A DNA stretch of 7,770 bases, taken from positions 1 through 7,770 of the forward strand of contig JAZNNQ010000017.1 of the NCBI GenBank assembly GCA_045580305.1, written 5' to 3'. The DNA is from RGIG7332 sp045580305. GTDB lineage: Bacteria > Bacillota > Clostridia > Oscillospirales > JAAYXM01. The notes under the pieces are model-generated. The model was not told where the DNA came from, did not search any database, and saw nothing but the letters and a program-made list of their open reading frames with translations. Shown one piece after another: positions 6,205-7,770 of this stretch. Positions within the stretch are counted from its first letter, which is position 1, and every line of letters begins with the position of its first letter. A program made the translations under genes and the position numbers.

Positions 6205-6233
6205 ATTATGTCATAATATTCGTTTATAGTCAA
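6205..6233 (-). promoter_or_regulatory. Sigma-A-type promoter of the SPFH-lipoprotein unit
   Basis: On the minus strand, TTGACT (6228-6233) and CATAAT (6205-6210) are 17 bases apart, with TGA just before the -10 box (extended -10). The predicted start is about 30 bases upstream of the SPFH ATG. It lies immediately downstream of the terminator of the surface-protein gene. Confidence 0.78.
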
Positions 6234-6241
6234 CCATACAC

Positions 6242-6268
6242 AAAAAAGAAACCGCCAACGGCGGGTTC
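6242..6268 (-). terminator. Intrinsic terminator after the SLH surface-protein gene
   Basis: On the minus strand, GAACCCGCC-GTT-GGCGGTTTC forms a 9-pair stem with one mismatch and a 3-base loop (6248-6268), followed by six T (6242-6247). It begins 8 bases after the stop codon of the SLH gene. The plus strand also has a short T-rich tail, but no gene there would use it. Confidence 0.85.
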
Positions 6269-6276
6269 TTTTATAT

Positions 6277-7770
6277 TTATTCTCTTTCCAGCGCTGCCCA
6301 GTCGGGATTTTCCATAAGGCCGGTCCATTTATTATCGCCTTCATAGGTATGGCCGTTGGTCGCCTCCTGAACAGGAATGTAGAACCAGTCCTCAGGGTTC
6401 TTGTTATCGGGCCACTTAATCATATCGTCGGTTAAATCTTCATCCTTTTCGGGAAGTCGTTGGAGCACGCGGTTGACCATTGTCATAGTCTCTGCACGAG
6501 TAATATAGCTATCGGGGCGGAAACTGCCATCCGGATATCCGGTTACCCAACCGTTGTGTCCCGCATTACTTATATACTCTTTTGCCCAATGGTCCGCGAT
6601 GTCGGTAAAGGACACATTAGAATTAATGTTTTTCTGATCGAAACGCTGTGCAATCGCCGCAAACTCAGCTCTTGTAATTGGCTGGTTCGGTCGGAAACTG
6701 CCGTCCGGATATCCGGTAATAACGCCCATAGCCTCCATAGTGGAGATGGCATTGTTAAACCACATACCGCGACTTACATCGCTGAAACCGTTGTCCTTCG
6801 ACCAGTATTTAGCGCGGGTTTCTTCGGTTAATAATCTGAAGAAGATCGTCGCAACCTCGGCTCTGGTAATGCTTGCCTGGGGGCGCACATTTCCGTCGGG
6901 GTATCCAACGATATAAGCATAGTGATCATCGGCAAATGCTTCGGGTGCTGTGTTGCGGCTACCCTCAACGATCACCTCTGTAAGCTCATCGCCACTGACG
7001 GTAAACTGGTGCTTTCCTTCGTTTATGATATATCCACCTGCCGGGTGAATTTCCTTCCAGTAATAGTCACCCGGTGCGAGTGTGTCAATGTTTATCTTAC
7101 CCTCGCTATCGGTTGTAAATGTGCCGAGAAGGTTATCATCCTTGCCGTAAAGTTCAAACATAACCTTAGGAATGGTCTTATCCTTGTTTTTAGAGTCAAC
7201 CTTGACAAGTACCACACTGCCGTTAGAGACCGCCGGCTCTTCCTTCGGGGGCTCCGATGTGGTCGGTTTACTTGCACCCGGCTTGCCGCCTACCGACGAG
7301 TTGGTAATCGACTGTGTCTCTTTAAATCTGAAAATGTAAACAAGGGTATCCAAGCCAGTCACAACCTCCGGCGGAACCTCGTCCCATGCACCATTTGAAT
7401 AGCCGGGAATAGATTTCATATCCACGGGTGCAATAAGTGTTGCACTACCGTCAATGTCCCATTTGCCGTCCTTTATAAGCACAAGATAATTATTAATATC
7501 CGCAGAAGTGCCATCAGACCAAGTACCGTTAATTACCTTGAAGATTACCTTCTTCTGGCATTTGTCCGGCACGGAGTCGGTATTGGTGTCTGCATCATAG
7601 TAGAGCTTAAGTACTACAATATCTGCAGGACTTGTTATCTTAACAAGTGTTGCGGAATTTTCGGAAATCTGTCCGTTGTAGCAATATCCATCGTAGTTCT
7701 TCGGTGTGCCGACAACGGTCGCACCGATTTCACCGCCGAGGATTTCTTTATCGGTAGGTTCGGTCGGATA
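6277..7770 (-). CDS. SLH-domain surface protein with MucBP-like and Cna-B/SpaA-like domains, N-terminus outside the window
   Basis: A cell-surface protein held to the wall by S-layer homology repeats, probably an adhesin or structural protein. 497 C-terminal residues are visible. The frame stays open to the window edge, and an internal GTG at 7572 is not a convincing start. In order: a MucBP-like repeat (about 1-60, ending VVLKLYYDAD); a DTNTDSVPDKC motif opening a repeat common in Clostridia surface proteins (about 61-153, VINGTWSDGTSA...KDGKWDIDG); a Pro/Ser/Thr/Lys linker (154-182); a Cna-B/SpaA prealbumin-like domain (about 183-268, FELYGKDDNLLGTF...PGDYYWKEI); and three SLH units, each with GYPDG and ITRAE (ITRAE near 301, 365 and 424). 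A tail WPDNKNPEDWFYIPVQEA follows. The first SLH unit is short and lacks the usual first helix. As a family property, SLH repeats bind pyruvylated wall polymers. No sortase motif is seen, consistent with SLH anchoring. Ligand unknown. Confidence 0.92.
   Translation of the reverse strand, partial: YPTEPTDKEILGGEIGATVVGTPKNYDGYCYNGQISENSATLVKITSPADIVVLKLYYDADTNTDSVPDKCQKKVIFKVINGTWSDGTSADINNYLVLIKDGKWDIDGSATLIAPVDMKSIPGYSNGAWDEVPPEVVTGLDTLVYIFRFKETQSITNSSVGGKPGASKPTTSEPPKEEPAVSNGSVVLVKVDSKNKDKTIPKVMFELYGKDDNLLGTFTTDSEGKINIDTLAPGDYYWKEIHPAGGYIINEGKHQFTVSGDELTEVIVEGSRNTAPEAFADDHYAYIVGYPDGNVRPQASITRAEVATIFFRLLTEETRAKYWSKDNGFSDVSRGMWFNNAISTMEAMGVITGYPDGSFRPNQPITRAEFAAIAQRFDQKNINSNVSFTDIADHWAKEYISNAGHNGWVTGYPDGSFRPDSYITRAETMTMVNRVLQRLPEKDEDLTDDMIKWPDNKNPEDWFYIPVQEATNGHTYEGDNKWTGLMENPDWAALERE
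6518..6717. repeat. Two near-identical 26-base direct repeats inside the SLH coding region
   Basis: Bases 6518-6543 and 6692-6717 differ at one position only (6529 versus 6703) and start 174 bases apart, exactly 58 codons. Each contains the 12-base palindrome ccggatatccgg and encodes the TGYPDGSFRP core of SLH units 3 and 2. A diverged third copy lies near 6881-6910. They mark duplication or gene conversion between SLH units. Confidence 0.8.

Noticed and set aside
7500..7572. GTG at 7572 as the start of the SLH surface protein
   Set aside because: The frame is open through the remaining 66 codons to the window edge, and these encode a MucBP-like repeat. No ribosome site or signal peptide is present at 7572.

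Overview
The window reads as part of a chromosome of an anaerobic, Gram-positive Clostridia-type bacterium. This rests on three signs: a surface protein with C-terminal S-layer homology (SLH) repeats joined to Cna-B/SpaA-like and MucBP-like domains, strong AGGAGG-type ribosome sites with sigma-A-like promoters, and an E2 whose lipoyl domain resembles the acetoin-dehydrogenase type. The genus cannot be fixed from the sequence. All seven genes lie on the minus strand, so transcription runs from the right edge to the left edge.

Right to left: (1) The C-terminal 497 residues of a secreted SLH surface protein (6277-7770, start outside the window), ending at an intrinsic terminator. (2) A two-gene unit with its own promoter (6205-6233): a stomatin/QmcA-type SPFH membrane protein and, 21 bases later, a small lipoprotein, closed by a strong terminator at 4536-4571. 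(3) A DeoR/GlpR-type sugar-phosphate-responsive regulator with a near-consensus promoter and a palindromic putative operator across its start site. (4) A metabolic unit with its own consensus promoter (3674-3702), putatively controlled by the same operator sequence: a SorE/YggP-like zinc-dependent polyol-phosphate dehydrogenase, then the E2 acyltransferase and the E3 dihydrolipoamide dehydrogenase (cut by the left edge) of a 2-oxoacid/acetoin dehydrogenase complex.

The working model for the left half is that DeoR represses itself and the dehydrogenase-E2-E3 unit until a phosphorylated sugar or polyol accumulates. The dehydrogenase would then interconvert a keto-sugar phosphate and a polyol phosphate, while E2/E3 take part in oxidative cleavage of an acetoin- or pyruvate-like product. 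No E1 (thiamine-diphosphate) subunit is seen. A 113-base gap with a long perfect palindrome separates the dehydrogenase from E2. In the right half, the SPFH protein is paired with a lipoprotein instead of the usual NfeD partner.

No tRNA, rRNA, CRISPR array, insertion sequence or phage gene was seen, and no stretch over 300 bases lacks a gene. The content is mostly recognisable families. The points worth following are the shared operators, the missing E1, the intra-operon palindrome and the SPFH-lipoprotein pairing.
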